From the NCBI GenBank assembly GCA_013044425.1, contig JABEUK010000089.1, positions 1 to 9,362 on the forward strand: a DNA stretch of 9,362 nucleotides. The letters run 5' to 3'. The notes below the pieces were generated by a model. It worked only from the letters and a program-made list of their open reading frames with translations. It did no database searches and had not been told where the DNA came from. Positions 1 to 6,175 of the stretch are shown here, in pieces (within the stretch, counting starts at the first letter, position 1; every line of letters begins with the position of its first letter). The DNA comes from Thermoplasmata archaeon. GTDB taxonomy: Archaea > Thermoplasmatota > Thermoplasmata > Lutacidiplasmatales > UBA184. A program made the position numbers and the translations under genes.

Positions 1-1521
1 CGCGCGCTCACGGTCCTTGCTGGCGAACTGCTCGGCCTGTCGGACCATCTTCTCGATATCCTCCTTGCTGAGCTTGTTCGCGGCACTGATCGTGATCCCT
101 TGCTGGCGGCCGCTCGCGAGATCCTTCGCGGAGACGTTCACGAGCCCGTTCGCGTCGATGTCGAAGGTGACCTCGATCTGGGGAACGCCGCGCGGGGCCG
201 GTGGGATGCCCGTCAATAGGAATCGTCCCAGGGGAACGTTGTCCTCGCTCATCGGCCGCTCGCCCTGGAAGACCTTGATCTCCACGGTGGACTGGTTGTC
301 GGCCGCGGTGCTGAACACCTGGGCCTTCCGAGAGGGAATCGTCGTGTTCCGTTCGATCAGCCGGGTGAAGACACCTCCGAGGGTCTCTACCCCCAACGAC
401 AGCGGAGTCACGTCGAGCAGGAGGACATCCTTGACCTCGCCGGCGAGCACCCCTCCCTGGATTGCGGCGCCCGTCGCGACGCACTCCATCGGGTCAACTC
501 CCCGCTCGATCGGTCGGCCGAGCTCGGTCTCCAGGAACCGCTGGACCACCGGCATCCGGGTCGGGCCGCCGACCAGGACGATGCGATCGATCTGGTCCTT
601 GCTCAGCTTCGCGTCCTTGACGGCCTGTTCGACCGGGGCCTTGCAGCGAGCGATGATGTCGCGCACGAGCTCTTCGAGCTTGGCGCGGGTCAGTTGCAAT
701 GCGAGGTGCTTCGGGCCCTCGTTGGTGGCGGTCAGGAAAGGTAGGTTGATCTGAGTGTCTAGGGTGGATGAGAGCTCGATCTTGGCCTTCTCTGCCGCGT
801 CGCGGACCCGCTGGAGTGCCATCTTGTCCGAGCGGATGTCGATCCCGCTCTCCTTGCGGAACTCTACGGCGATCCAGTCGGTGATCGCCGTGTCCATGTC
901 GGTACCGCCGAGCTGCGTGTCGCCGCTCGTGGAGACGACCTCGAAGACTCCGTCACCGAAGTCCATGATCGTTACATCGAGAGTACCACCGCCGAGGTCG
1001 AAGACCAGGATCTTCTGGCTCTTGCCGCTCTTGTCGAGTCCATACGCGAGGCTCGCGGCGGTAGGCTCGTTGATGATGCGGACGACCTCGAGCCCGGCGA
1101 TCGCGCCGGCGTCCTTCGTCGCCTGACGCTGGTTGTCGTTGAAGTAGGCAGGGACGGTGATGACCGCCTTATCGACCTTCTCTCCGATGAACGCCTCGGC
1201 GTCCCGCTTGATTTTCTGGAGCAGGAAGCCCGAGAGCTGTTGGGGGGTGTACTCCTTCCCTTGGAGTCGGTACTTGTAATCGGTCCCCATCTTCCGCTTG
1301 AAGGCCGTGACGGTCCCCTCGGGGTTCGAGATCGCCTGCCGGCGCGCCGGTTCTCCGACGATCAGCTGGCCGTCCTTCGCGAACGCGACGTAGGATGGGA
1401 ATGCCTTTCCTCCACCCACGGTCGTGCCCTCGGCGCTCGGGATGATCGCCGGCCGTCCGCCCTCCAACATGGCGGCGGCCGAGTTGCTGGTCCCTAGATC
1501 GATTCCGATGACTTTTGACAT
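1..1521 (-). CDS. dnaK: Molecular chaperone DnaK (Hsp70), C-terminus cut by the window edge
   Basis: ATP-driven cytosolic Hsp70 chaperone that binds exposed hydrophobic peptides and works with DnaJ and GrpE (neither is in the window). The visible 507 residues cover the whole ATPase domain (about 1-365), the interdomain linker (DVLLLD, 365-370) and most of the beta-sandwich peptide-binding domain; the helical lid and tail (roughly 100-130 residues) lie beyond base 1. Visible motifs are phosphate-1 [10 protein letters not shown] (6-15), the catalytic Lys region FKRKMGT (74-80, K75), phosphate-2 [10 protein letters not shown] (174-183), and adenosine-site [10 protein letters not shown] (315-324). 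The Gram-negative-type insert after about residue 80 is absent, and a GGGKAFPSY segment (37-45) lengthens the usual EGxRTTPS region; both fit archaeal DnaK. The start ATG has a good SD and an upstream TATA box. It is divergent from the aromatic operon. Archaeal dnaK is generally thought to have been acquired from bacteria. Confidence 0.97.
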   Translation of the reverse strand, partial: MSKVIGIDLGTSNSAAAMLEGGRPAIIPSAEGTTVGGGKAFPSYVAFAKDGQLIVGEPARRQAISNPEGTVTAFKRKMGTDYKYRLQGKEYTPQQLSGFLLQKIKRDAEAFIGEKVDKAVITVPAYFNDNQRQATKDAGAIAGLEVVRIINEPTAASLAYGLDKSGKSQKILVFDLGGGTLDVTIMDFGDGVFEVVSTSGDTQLGGTDMDTAITDWIAVEFRKESGIDIRSDKMALQRVRDAAEKAKIELSSTLDTQINLPFLTATNEGPKHLALQLTRAKLEELVRDIIARCKAPVEQAVKDAKLSKDQIDRIVLVGGPTRMPVVQRFLETELGRPIERGVDPMECVATGAAIQGGVLAGEVKDVLLLDVTPLSLGVETLGGVFTRLIERNTTIPSRKAQVFSTAADNQSTVEIKVFQGERPMSEDNVPLGRFLLTGIPPAPRGVPQIEVTFDIDANGLVNVSAKDLASGRQQGITISAANKLSKEDIEKMVRQAEQFASKDRERA

Positions 1522-1527
1522 CACGTG

Positions 1528-1534
1528 CTCCTTC
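1528..1534 (-). promoter_or_regulatory. Shine-Dalgarno site of dnaK
   Basis: The minus strand reads GAAGGAG, followed by a 6-nt spacer and the dnaK ATG. This supports the chosen start, which also gives the canonical Hsp70 N-terminus ([12 protein letters not shown]). Confidence 0.85.
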
Positions 1535-1568
1535 GATTGCCCTCGGGAGGCGTCCCTGGGCTATCGAG

Positions 1569-1588
1569 AATAGAATGTAAGCGCTATT
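1569..1588. repeat. Short inverted repeat between the dnaK TATA box and its predicted start
   Basis: AATAG (1569-1573) and CTATT (1584-1588) form perfect arms around a 10-nt spacer that itself contains the palindrome AGCGCT (1579-1584). It abuts the TATA box and lies close to the inferred transcription start of dnaK, where an archaeal heat-shock repressor would bind. It does not match the bacterial CIRCE element. Five-base arms are short enough to be chance. Confidence 0.25.
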
Positions 1589-1595
1589 ATATAAA
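1588..1595 (-). promoter_or_regulatory. Archaeal TATA box of dnaK
   Basis: Read on the minus strand this is TTTATATA, an exact match to the classical archaeal TATA consensus, inside a short AT-rich island in otherwise GC-rich sequence. Placing the transcription start about 25 nt downstream (near 1565) leaves a 5' leader of about 43 nt containing the SD. The island is nearly palindromic (TATATAA on the plus strand), so weak transcription in the other direction cannot be excluded. The box is seen directly; the start site is inferred. Confidence 0.75.
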
Positions 1596-1797
1596 AGAAT
1601 CTGGCCTCGGCGATTGGTTCTCCTGTACGTTCTTGAACACGCTCAGGAGTGGCACACGGCTCGGGTACCTGCCCGCATTGCTGGGGCGATCAAGCCTGCC
1701 GGAGGGCGTGAGCGGTTCTGCCTCCCGAGTCGGGGCGGTCCGCTGACCCGTTCCTACCTCCGGCACGGGCGCAGGCGTCTCGGCGAAAACGACCTCG

Positions 1798-1811
1798 CGC
1801 AATGCTAAATA
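1798..1811 (+). promoter_or_regulatory. Candidate BRE/TATA promoter of the aromatic operon
   Basis: CTAAATA (1805-1811) is a TATA-like box directly preceded by CGCAATG (1798-1804), whose adjacent A residues resemble the purine-rich TFB recognition element. The usual 24-28 nt spacing from the box centre puts transcription initiation at about 1832-1836, on the ATG of the Trp-rich mini-ORF (1835), which would make a leaderless message of the kind common in archaea. The box is imperfect, and the operon could instead use the AT island near 1590. Moderate support only. Confidence 0.45.
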
Positions 1812-1834
1812 CCGGGCCCCCCGTGGGGGATTTG

Positions 1835-1906
1835 ATGACCGGCCGACGGAGCGGCGGAATGCAAGCCGAGGTCCCGACGGGGACGGTCAGTACCTGGCTC
1901 TGGTGA
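1835..1906 (+). CDS. Putative Trp-containing leader peptide (23 codons)
   Basis: This ATG-initiated frame encodes a 23-residue peptide starting MTGRRSGG and ending STWLW followed by TGA, so two of its last three codons are Trp (TGG at 1895 and 1901). It ends 3 nt before a GC-rich hairpin with a T-run and about 100 nt before the first gene of a chorismate-making operon, the arrangement of a ribosome-mediated attenuator. Translation could start at 1835 without a leader, or at an internal ATG (1859) behind GGAG at 1848-1851 (7-nt spacing), giving a 15-residue peptide. There is no homology evidence; a chance ORF is possible, as TGG is not rare in GC-rich DNA. Confidence 0.4.
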   Translation: MTGRRSGGMQAEVPTGTVSTWLW

Positions 1907-1909
1907 CCG

Positions 1910-1939
1910 GGGAGCGCCCGGACGGCGCGTCCCACTTTT
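1910..1939 (+). terminator. GC-rich hairpin plus TTTT, possible attenuator upstream of the aro operon
   Basis: GGGA-GCGCC (1910-1918) pairs with GGCGC-(G)-TCCC (1924-1933): nine base pairs, one bulged G at 1929 and a CGGAC loop, followed by AC and TTTT (1936-1939), then GTTG. An alternative hairpin uses GGACG (1920-1924) and CGTCC (1928-1932). It sits between the Trp mini-ORF stop and the SD of the first operon gene, where a terminator makes sense only as a conditional one. Archaeal termination depends mainly on U-runs; this run is short, so the hairpin might instead act in pausing or translation. Confidence 0.45.
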
Positions 1940-1993
1940 GTTGAACCCGAGAGTGGTTCGGTCTCCGGAGCTTCCCTCACCGCGCGAAACGTA

Positions 1994-2001
1994 GGAGGAG
2001 G
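1994..2001 (+). promoter_or_regulatory. Strong Shine-Dalgarno site of the ADH synthase gene
   Basis: GGAGGAGG with a 4-nt A-only spacer before the ATG at 2006. It is the best SD in the window and fixes the start of the first structural gene, showing that this gene is translated from a real 5' leader rather than from a leaderless message. Confidence 0.9.
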
Positions 2002-2005
2002 AAAA

Positions 2006-2758
2006 ATGTACGGAAAAACGATCCGGCTGCGCAGGATATTCCCGAATGAACGCCGGCGCTTGTTTTCGGTCCCGCTCGACCACTCGGTCTCGATGGGGCC
2101 GATCGACGGGCTCGAGGATGCTCCGATGCTCGTGCGGGAACTCCAGGATTCGGGTGTGGACATGGTCATCGTCACCAAGGGAGCAGTAGGGCCGCTCGTC
2201 CCGGTCCTCGCCCCCACGACCCTTCTCGGCATCCACATCTCGGCGTCAACGAGCCTCGCGCCGAACTCGAACCTCAAGGTGCTCGTCGGGACCGCCGACG
2301 AGGCGGTGGCCCTCGGGGCGGACCTCCTCTCGATCCAAGTCAATTTCGGAATCGCGGAGGAAGGGGAGATGTTGCGTTCCCTCGGGATCGCGGCCGATCA
2401 GTGCCGCACGATCGGACTACCGTTGATGTGCATGACCTACGTCAAGAAACCGAACGGCGGCACACCCGAGGAGATCCGGCACGCCTGCCGAGCCGCGGCC
2501 GACACCGGCGCGGATATCGTCAAGACGGGGTACCCAGGCTCGCTCGAAGAGTACCGGCGTCTCGTCCGGACGACCCCGGTCCCTCTGCTCCTCGGGGGAG
2601 GGGCCCGGCTCGACGAGGACTCGGAGTTCTTGCGACTCGTCCACGAGACCGTGAGCGCCGGCGCCGCGGGGATCTGCATCGGGCGTAACCTCTTCCAACG
2701 GAAGCCGGTCTCCGCGATCGCGCGACCGATCGCCCAGATCCTTCACGGTGCGGCTTAG
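2006..2758 (+). CDS. aroA': 2-amino-3,7-dideoxy-D-threo-hept-6-ulosonate (ADH) synthase
   Basis: First committed step of the archaeal shikimate route: condenses L-aspartate semialdehyde with 6-deoxy-5-ketofructose 1-phosphate through a Schiff-base (class I aldolase-like) mechanism. The 250-residue protein is a TIM-barrel of the DeoC/LacD/Fba-like family. Visible residues are the N-terminal VPLDHSVSMGP (22-32) with Asp25, MTY with Tyr145, and IVKTGYPG (171-178) with Lys173 as the Schiff-base lysine; these match in order and approximate spacing the Asp/Tyr/Lys set known for the Methanocaldococcus enzyme. The phosphate site is formed by LLGGGAR (195-201) and GICIGRNLFQ (222-231). The start is fixed by a strong SD. 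The TAG stop is followed two codons later by an in-frame TGA (2765-2767) that overlaps the next gene's ATG. A fructose-bisphosphate aldolase-like function is possible for this fold, but the neighbouring dehydroquinate synthase II makes ADH synthase the clear choice. Confidence 0.93.
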   Translation: MYGKTIRLRRIFPNERRRLFSVPLDHSVSMGPIDGLEDAPMLVRELQDSGVDMVIVTKGAVGPLVPVLAPTTLLGIHISASTSLAPNSNLKVLVGTADEAVALGADLLSIQVNFGIAEEGEMLRSLGIAADQCRTIGLPLMCMTYVKKPNGGTPEEIRHACRAAADTGADIVKTGYPGSLEEYRRLVRTTPVPLLLGGGARLDEDSEFLRLVHETVSAGAAGICIGRNLFQRKPVSAIARPIAQILHGAA

Positions 2759-2763
2759 ATCCC

Positions 2764-3795
2764 ATGACGATGGACCGGCTCGTCCTTTGCCCGACGACGA
2801 CCGAGATCTCGGAGATCCGCGCATTCCTCGCGCGGGCCGAGCGACGCGGATTCCACCGCTTCCTCGTTCCGGCGACGAGCGTCGCGGACGCGTCGAGCCC
2901 CGGTCGGCACCTGTACTCCCGGATCGGTGATCGGATCGCTGGGCCTGCTCCCAGTCAGGAGCAGATCCTCATCGTACCGGTCTCGGCTCCCGCGGATATG
3001 CAGATCGTGCTCGAGCGCCTGCGCCTCGGGCACCCTGTCGCGGTACGGTGGAGCCAGGAGCGCGTGATCCCCCTAGAGAACCTCGTCGCCGCCCGTTCCC
3101 GGCCGGGCACGTTGTGGGTCGTGACCCAGCGGGTCGAAGAGATTCCGGGATTCCTGGGTGCGCTCGAACATGGGGCGGACACCGTCGTCATCGAGCTGGA
3201 CTCCTCCGATGCGATCGATGCGCTGGAGGCGGTACTCGAGAGCCGGGCGATCCCGCTGGCACTCGAGCGCGTCCCCATCCAGAGGATCGTTCCCGCGGGC
3301 GGGGGTGATCGGGTCATCGTCGATACGACCTCGCTCCTCCGGCCCGAGGAAGGGCTCTTGGTGGGGAGCTCGGCCGCCTTCCTGCTCCACGTCGCCAGCG
3401 AGGCGATCGGGTCCCGCTACACCCGTCCGCGGCCCTTCCGTGTCAATGCCGGCGCGGCCCATTCCTACACCCTGCTCGCCAACGGCGAGACCCGGTACCT
3501 CAGCGAGCTCGTTGCGGGGGATGCGGTGCTGGTCGCGAGCCCGGACGGCTCGTCGCGCTCGGCCCGCGTGGGCCGCATCAAGATCGAGCGCCGCCCGCTC
3601 GTGCTCATCGAGATCGAGCGCGGAGGCCGCCCGTTCACGATCTTTCTCCAAGAGGCCGAGACCGTGCGGCTGACCACGCCCGAAGGACGCATCGCAACGA
3701 CCGACCTTCACGCAGGAAACGAGGTGTTGGGGGTCTCGCTCGTCGCGGGTCGCCATCTCGGCGTGGCCGTGGCAGAAACGATCGAGGAACGATGA
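2764..3795 (+). CDS. aroB': 3-dehydroquinate synthase II (archaeal type)
   Basis: Carries out NAD-dependent oxidative deamination and cyclisation of ADH to 3-dehydroquinate, replacing bacterial AroB. The protein has 343 residues, near the family norm. The conserved C-terminal half is plain: GDRVIVDTTSLL (181-192), EEGLLVGSSAAFLL (195-208), PFRVNAGAAHSY (224-235), TRYLSEL (243-249), VGRIKIERRPLVLIEI (269-284), FLQEAETVRL (294-303) and a terminal GRHLGV. The N-terminal half (EISEIRAFL, RGFHRFLVPA) is divergent but co-linear. The start is the first of two ATGs (2764, 2770), 5 nt after the stop of the preceding gene; there is no strong SD, so translation probably depends on coupling. The end overlaps the next start by 4 nt (ATGA). 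Confidence 0.95.
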   Translation: MTMDRLVLCPTTTEISEIRAFLARAERRGFHRFLVPATSVADASSPGRHLYSRIGDRIAGPAPSQEQILIVPVSAPADMQIVLERLRLGHPVAVRWSQERVIPLENLVAARSRPGTLWVVTQRVEEIPGFLGALEHGADTVVIELDSSDAIDALEAVLESRAIPLALERVPIQRIVPAGGGDRVIVDTTSLLRPEEGLLVGSSAAFLLHVASEAIGSRYTRPRPFRVNAGAAHSYTLLANGETRYLSELVAGDAVLVASPDGSSRSARVGRIKIERRPLVLIEIERGGRPFTIFLQEAETVRLTTPEGRIATTDLHAGNEVLGVSLVAGRHLGVAVAETIEER

Positions 3796-5306
3796 CACCG
3801 CACCTTCCGCTCGTGATCGTAACGATCCCCTCCCGCACGCCCGAGGCGACGCGAGCGGAGATAGCCGAACTCCGTCCGCAGGGGGCGGACGCGGTGGAGA
3901 TCCGCTTCGATCGTTGGCCTCGCGAGGACCTTCCACGTGCGGCCGAGCTGTTCCCGAGCCCTCTCCCGATGCTCGCCACCTACCGCTCCGCCGCGGAGGG
4001 CGGCGCCGGGCGCGATGACCTTCGCGATCGGTCGGAGATCCTGACGGCCCTCGCCGATCTACCGTTCGCCTACCTCGATCTCGAGCTGCGACGCGATCGC
4101 GCCCTGATCGCGAGCATGGGGGCCCGCCAGCGCGGCCCGACCCTGATCCTCTCCTGCCACCTCCGGGCGAACGACACCGCGGAGAAGATCTCCGAGTTGC
4201 TCTCGGGTCACCGGCCTCGAGGTGCGATCGCGAAGGTCGTGTTGCCCTGCGGCGTGGGTCGGTTCTACCGAGAGGTGCGCCCGCTGCTCCACCCCGGGGG
4301 GGGCTCGCACGCGGAGATCGTCCTTACGACCGGCGCTTCCGGCTCTCTCGTGCGGGCCGTCGCTCCTCGCTTCGGGCTCGCCGCGGTGTTCGCGGCGCCT
4401 CCGGCCCGGGGCCTACGTGCCCGGGGAGAGATCGCGGTGGAGCCGTCTCAACTTCCGGTGGACCAACTTCGACGGTTCTACGATGCCGGCAAGCTCGGCC
4501 GGCTCTTCGCCGTGACCGGCCATCCGATTGACCACTCGCTCTCGCCCGATATCCACACCCTGTGGATGGAGGAGGAACGGAAACCCGGCCTCTACCTCGC
4601 GCTCGACATCGAATCGAAAGAGGAGCTTGCACGTGTGCTCCGTCCGCTGGGCGAGGACGGGCTCTTGGGGATGAACGTCACCCATCCGTGGAAGGGCGCT
4701 GCGCTTCGTCTTGCCGACCACTGCGGGCGTGCCGCCGAGCGGGCCGGCTGCGCGAATGTGCTCGTTCGCACCGGCCGGGTCTGGCGCGCGGAGAACTTCG
4801 ATGTGAGCGCCATGCTCCGCCGTCTTAGAGAACTGCGGGAATCCGGCGCCTGGACCGACGACCGGCTAGTCGTGATCGGAACGGGGGGTGCGGCCCGTGC
4901 CACACTCGTCGCCGCCTCCGAGCTCCACGCGCGGGTCGAGGTACTGGGCCGATCGACCGGCCATGTCACCCGCCTCGCACGGGAGTTCGGTGCGGAGATA
5001 ACCGGACCGTCGTCGACTACCGCTTCGCTCATCGTGCATGCGACGCCTGCGGGTCGCGCGGATGTTCCCGCGCTGGACATCTCCTGGGCAGGACGATGCG
5101 GACCGGGCACCTACGTCCTTGATTTTGTCTACCGGCCGGATCGGCCGTTCCTGAGGGAAAAGACCCTCCAGAAAGGAGGTACGTACGAGGACGGGGGCCG
5201 ACTCCTCGTCTATCAGGCGGCCGAGAGCTTCGAAGCGTTCTGGGACACGCGTCCGTCGCTCGCTCTGGAGCAAAGGGCCCTGCAGGAGGTTCTATGCACG
5301 GCGTAG
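3792..5306 (+). CDS. aroDE: Bifunctional type I 3-dehydroquinate dehydratase / shikimate dehydrogenase (AroD-AroE fusion)
   Basis: One 504-residue polypeptide for two successive steps: 3-dehydroquinate to 3-dehydroshikimate, then NADPH reduction to shikimate. Residues about 1-225 are type I dehydratase: EIRFD (36-40), YRSAAEGG (64-71), His123 in SCH, Schiff-base Lys148 in AIAKVVLP, and PRFG (192-195). Residues about 234-500 are AroE: shikimate-binding GHPIDHSLSP (243-252), NVTHPWK (295-301, catalytic Lys301), AxxCAN (Asn322), acidic Asp337, NADP loop GTGGAARA (363-370), GRS (386-388) and YQAAESF (474-480, Gln475). The usual NTD triplet before the catalytic Asp reads NFD (335-337), a departure from the family. 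The start overlaps the previous gene by 4 nt, and the end overlaps shikimate kinase by 13 nt. No frameshift joins the halves; the fusion is continuous. It ends in TAG. Confidence 0.95.
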   Translation: MTPHLPLVIVTIPSRTPEATRAEIAELRPQGADAVEIRFDRWPREDLPRAAELFPSPLPMLATYRSAAEGGAGRDDLRDRSEILTALADLPFAYLDLELRRDRALIASMGARQRGPTLILSCHLRANDTAEKISELLSGHRPRGAIAKVVLPCGVGRFYREVRPLLHPGGGSHAEIVLTTGASGSLVRAVAPRFGLAAVFAAPPARGLRARGEIAVEPSQLPVDQLRRFYDAGKLGRLFAVTGHPIDHSLSPDIHTLWMEEERKPGLYLALDIESKEELARVLRPLGEDGLLGMNVTHPWKGAALRLADHCGRAAERAGCANVLVRTGRVWRAENFDVSAMLRRLRELRESGAWTDDRLVVIGTGGAARATLVAASELHARVEVLGRSTGHVTRLAREFGAEITGPSSTTASLIVHATPAGRADVPALDISWAGRCGPGTYVLDFVYRPDRPFLREKTLQKGGTYEDGGRLLVYQAAESFEAFWDTRPSLALEQRALQEVLCTA

Positions 5307-6175
5307 CGACCGCGTCGGGAGCGATCACCTTCGTCAACGCCCTGGCCACCGGCATCGGCGCCGCCGCGGCCGTCACGCTGGACGTCGAAGCGGAGGTCGA
5401 CCTCGAAGTCGACCGACGCCCCGGACCCGGCGCCATCACGATCGCGCCCCCGAGCGATACTCCGCTCGTGCGCGCCGCCGTCGGGGCCGCGCTGGAGCGG
5501 TTCGCGGCCGGTGGCACCCCAACGGTCCAGGTCCGCATCCGCTCTTCGATCCCGCCCGCGTGCGGGTTGAAGAGTTCCTCCGCTGTGAGCGGTGCGGTCC
5601 TCGCGGCCGTGGCTCGGGCGGTCGGCGTGGCCACCGATGCGGCGACCCTCGCGCGAATGTCGGCGGACCTCTCTCAGAGGATCGGCCTGAGCGCGACGGG
5701 AGCGTTCGATGACGCGTTCGCGGCGCTCGCCGGGGGTGCGGTCATCACGGACAATGCGGCCCGTGCCGTGCTCTGGTCCGGGGAGGCTCCAACGGGGCTC
5801 GCCGTTCTTCTTTGGATACCCACTGCGCGCCATCGCCCGTCCACCGAATGGCACGATCGGTTTCGCGCCCGTGCTGCGGAGGCCCGGCCGGCGATCGATG
5901 CCGCGCTCGGAGGGGATCTGGTGAGGGCGATGGAACGCAACAGCGAACTCGTCGAATCCGTACTCGGCTACGACTACGGTGAACTTCGCCGATGCCTCGC
6001 CGAGCGCGGCGCCACCGCGAGCGGAGTGAGTGGGCTGGGTCCCGCCCTTGTAGTCCTCGCAGCCCCCGAACGCGCGGAGGCGGTGCGCAACGCGCTCGCT
6101 TCCCGGGGTGGGGAGGTCCGTGGGGTGGAGTTCCGACCGCGCGCCCGCTTCGCGCTGGCCGAGGAGGCCCCATGA
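5294..6175 (+). CDS. aroK: Archaeal shikimate kinase (GHMP kinase family)
   Basis: Phosphorylates shikimate to shikimate 3-phosphate with ATP; archaea use this GHMP-family enzyme, unrelated to bacterial AroK. The length of 293 residues is typical. Visible motifs are the ATP-binding motif IPPACGLKSSSA (86-97), the TGAFDDAFAALAGG segment with the acidic pair (135-148), and the C-terminal glycine-rich motif GVSGLGPALVV (244-254). An N-terminal GAITFVNALATGIGAA segment (9-24) is the substrate-side strand common to the family. The start lies inside the end of aroDE (13-nt overlap), with AGGAGG (5284-5289) ending 4 nt before the ATG, so translation is coupled but with its own SD. The stop TGA overlaps the ATG of the EPSP synthase gene. 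Mevalonate or homoserine kinase are relatives, excluded by context. Confidence 0.94.
   Translation: MHGVATASGAITFVNALATGIGAAAAVTLDVEAEVDLEVDRRPGPGAITIAPPSDTPLVRAAVGAALERFAAGGTPTVQVRIRSSIPPACGLKSSSAVSGAVLAAVARAVGVATDAATLARMSADLSQRIGLSATGAFDDAFAALAGGAVITDNAARAVLWSGEAPTGLAVLLWIPTARHRPSTEWHDRFRARAAEARPAIDAALGGDLVRAMERNSELVESVLGYDYGELRRCLAERGATASGVSGLGPALVVLAAPERAEAVRNALASRGGEVRGVEFRPRARFALAEEAP

Larger units (their letters stand above)
1522..2005. other. Divergent intergenic region between dnaK and the aromatic operon
   Basis: This 484-bp stretch holds no protein gene of recognisable family. The left part (1522-1600) is the dnaK leader and promoter. The middle (about 1600-1790) shows nothing convincing: a GTTC-TT-GAAC inverted repeat (1629-1638) and a GGAGG/CCTCC pair (1701-1705 with 1721-1725) are the only structures, and the short open frames here have no SD and low-complexity, arginine-rich translations. 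The right part (1798-2005) contains the TATA-like box, Trp-rich mini-ORF, terminator-like hairpin, a second small hairpin (GAACC 1943-1947 with GGTTC 1955-1959) and the strong SD of the first operon gene. No tRNA or known riboswitch class was recognised. Confidence 0.7.

Noticed and set aside
17..1497. Plus-strand frames antisense to dnaK (17-754, 755-1126, 1240-1497)
   Set aside because: Shadows of the unmistakable DnaK frame on the minus strand.
1522..1600. CIRCE-type heat-shock element
   Set aside because: The required TTAGCACTC/GAGTGCTAA arms are absent.
1690..1760. Possible tRNA-like fold (GGTTC segment near 1714)
   Set aside because: No acceptor stem, anticodon arm or complete T-arm can be drawn; the resemblance is limited to a few bases.
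1525..1808. Short open frames on both strands between dnaK and the operon (plus 1525-1746, plus 1614-1808, minus 1587-1802)
   Set aside because: They overlap one another and the dnaK promoter, lack SD sites, and give arginine-rich, featureless translations typical of non-coding GC-rich DNA.
1818..1829. CCCC/GGGG hairpin just before the mini-ORF
   Set aside because: Four pairs with a 4-nt loop, no T-run after it, and upstream of the predicted transcription start; probably chance in a C/G-rich run.
5304..5569. Readthrough of the TAG ending aroDE as a sense codon
   Set aside because: The frame would run about 88 codons over shikimate kinase to a TGA near 5567 with a Pro/Arg/Ser-rich, featureless product, so this TAG is a genuine stop. 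It argues against every TAG being sense in this organism.
5992..6171. N-terminal extension of the EPSP synthase frame starting at 5992
   Set aside because: It lies entirely over the end of shikimate kinase and is Arg/Gly-rich. The ATG at 6172 has a good SD, an ATGA overlap and the correct family N-terminus.
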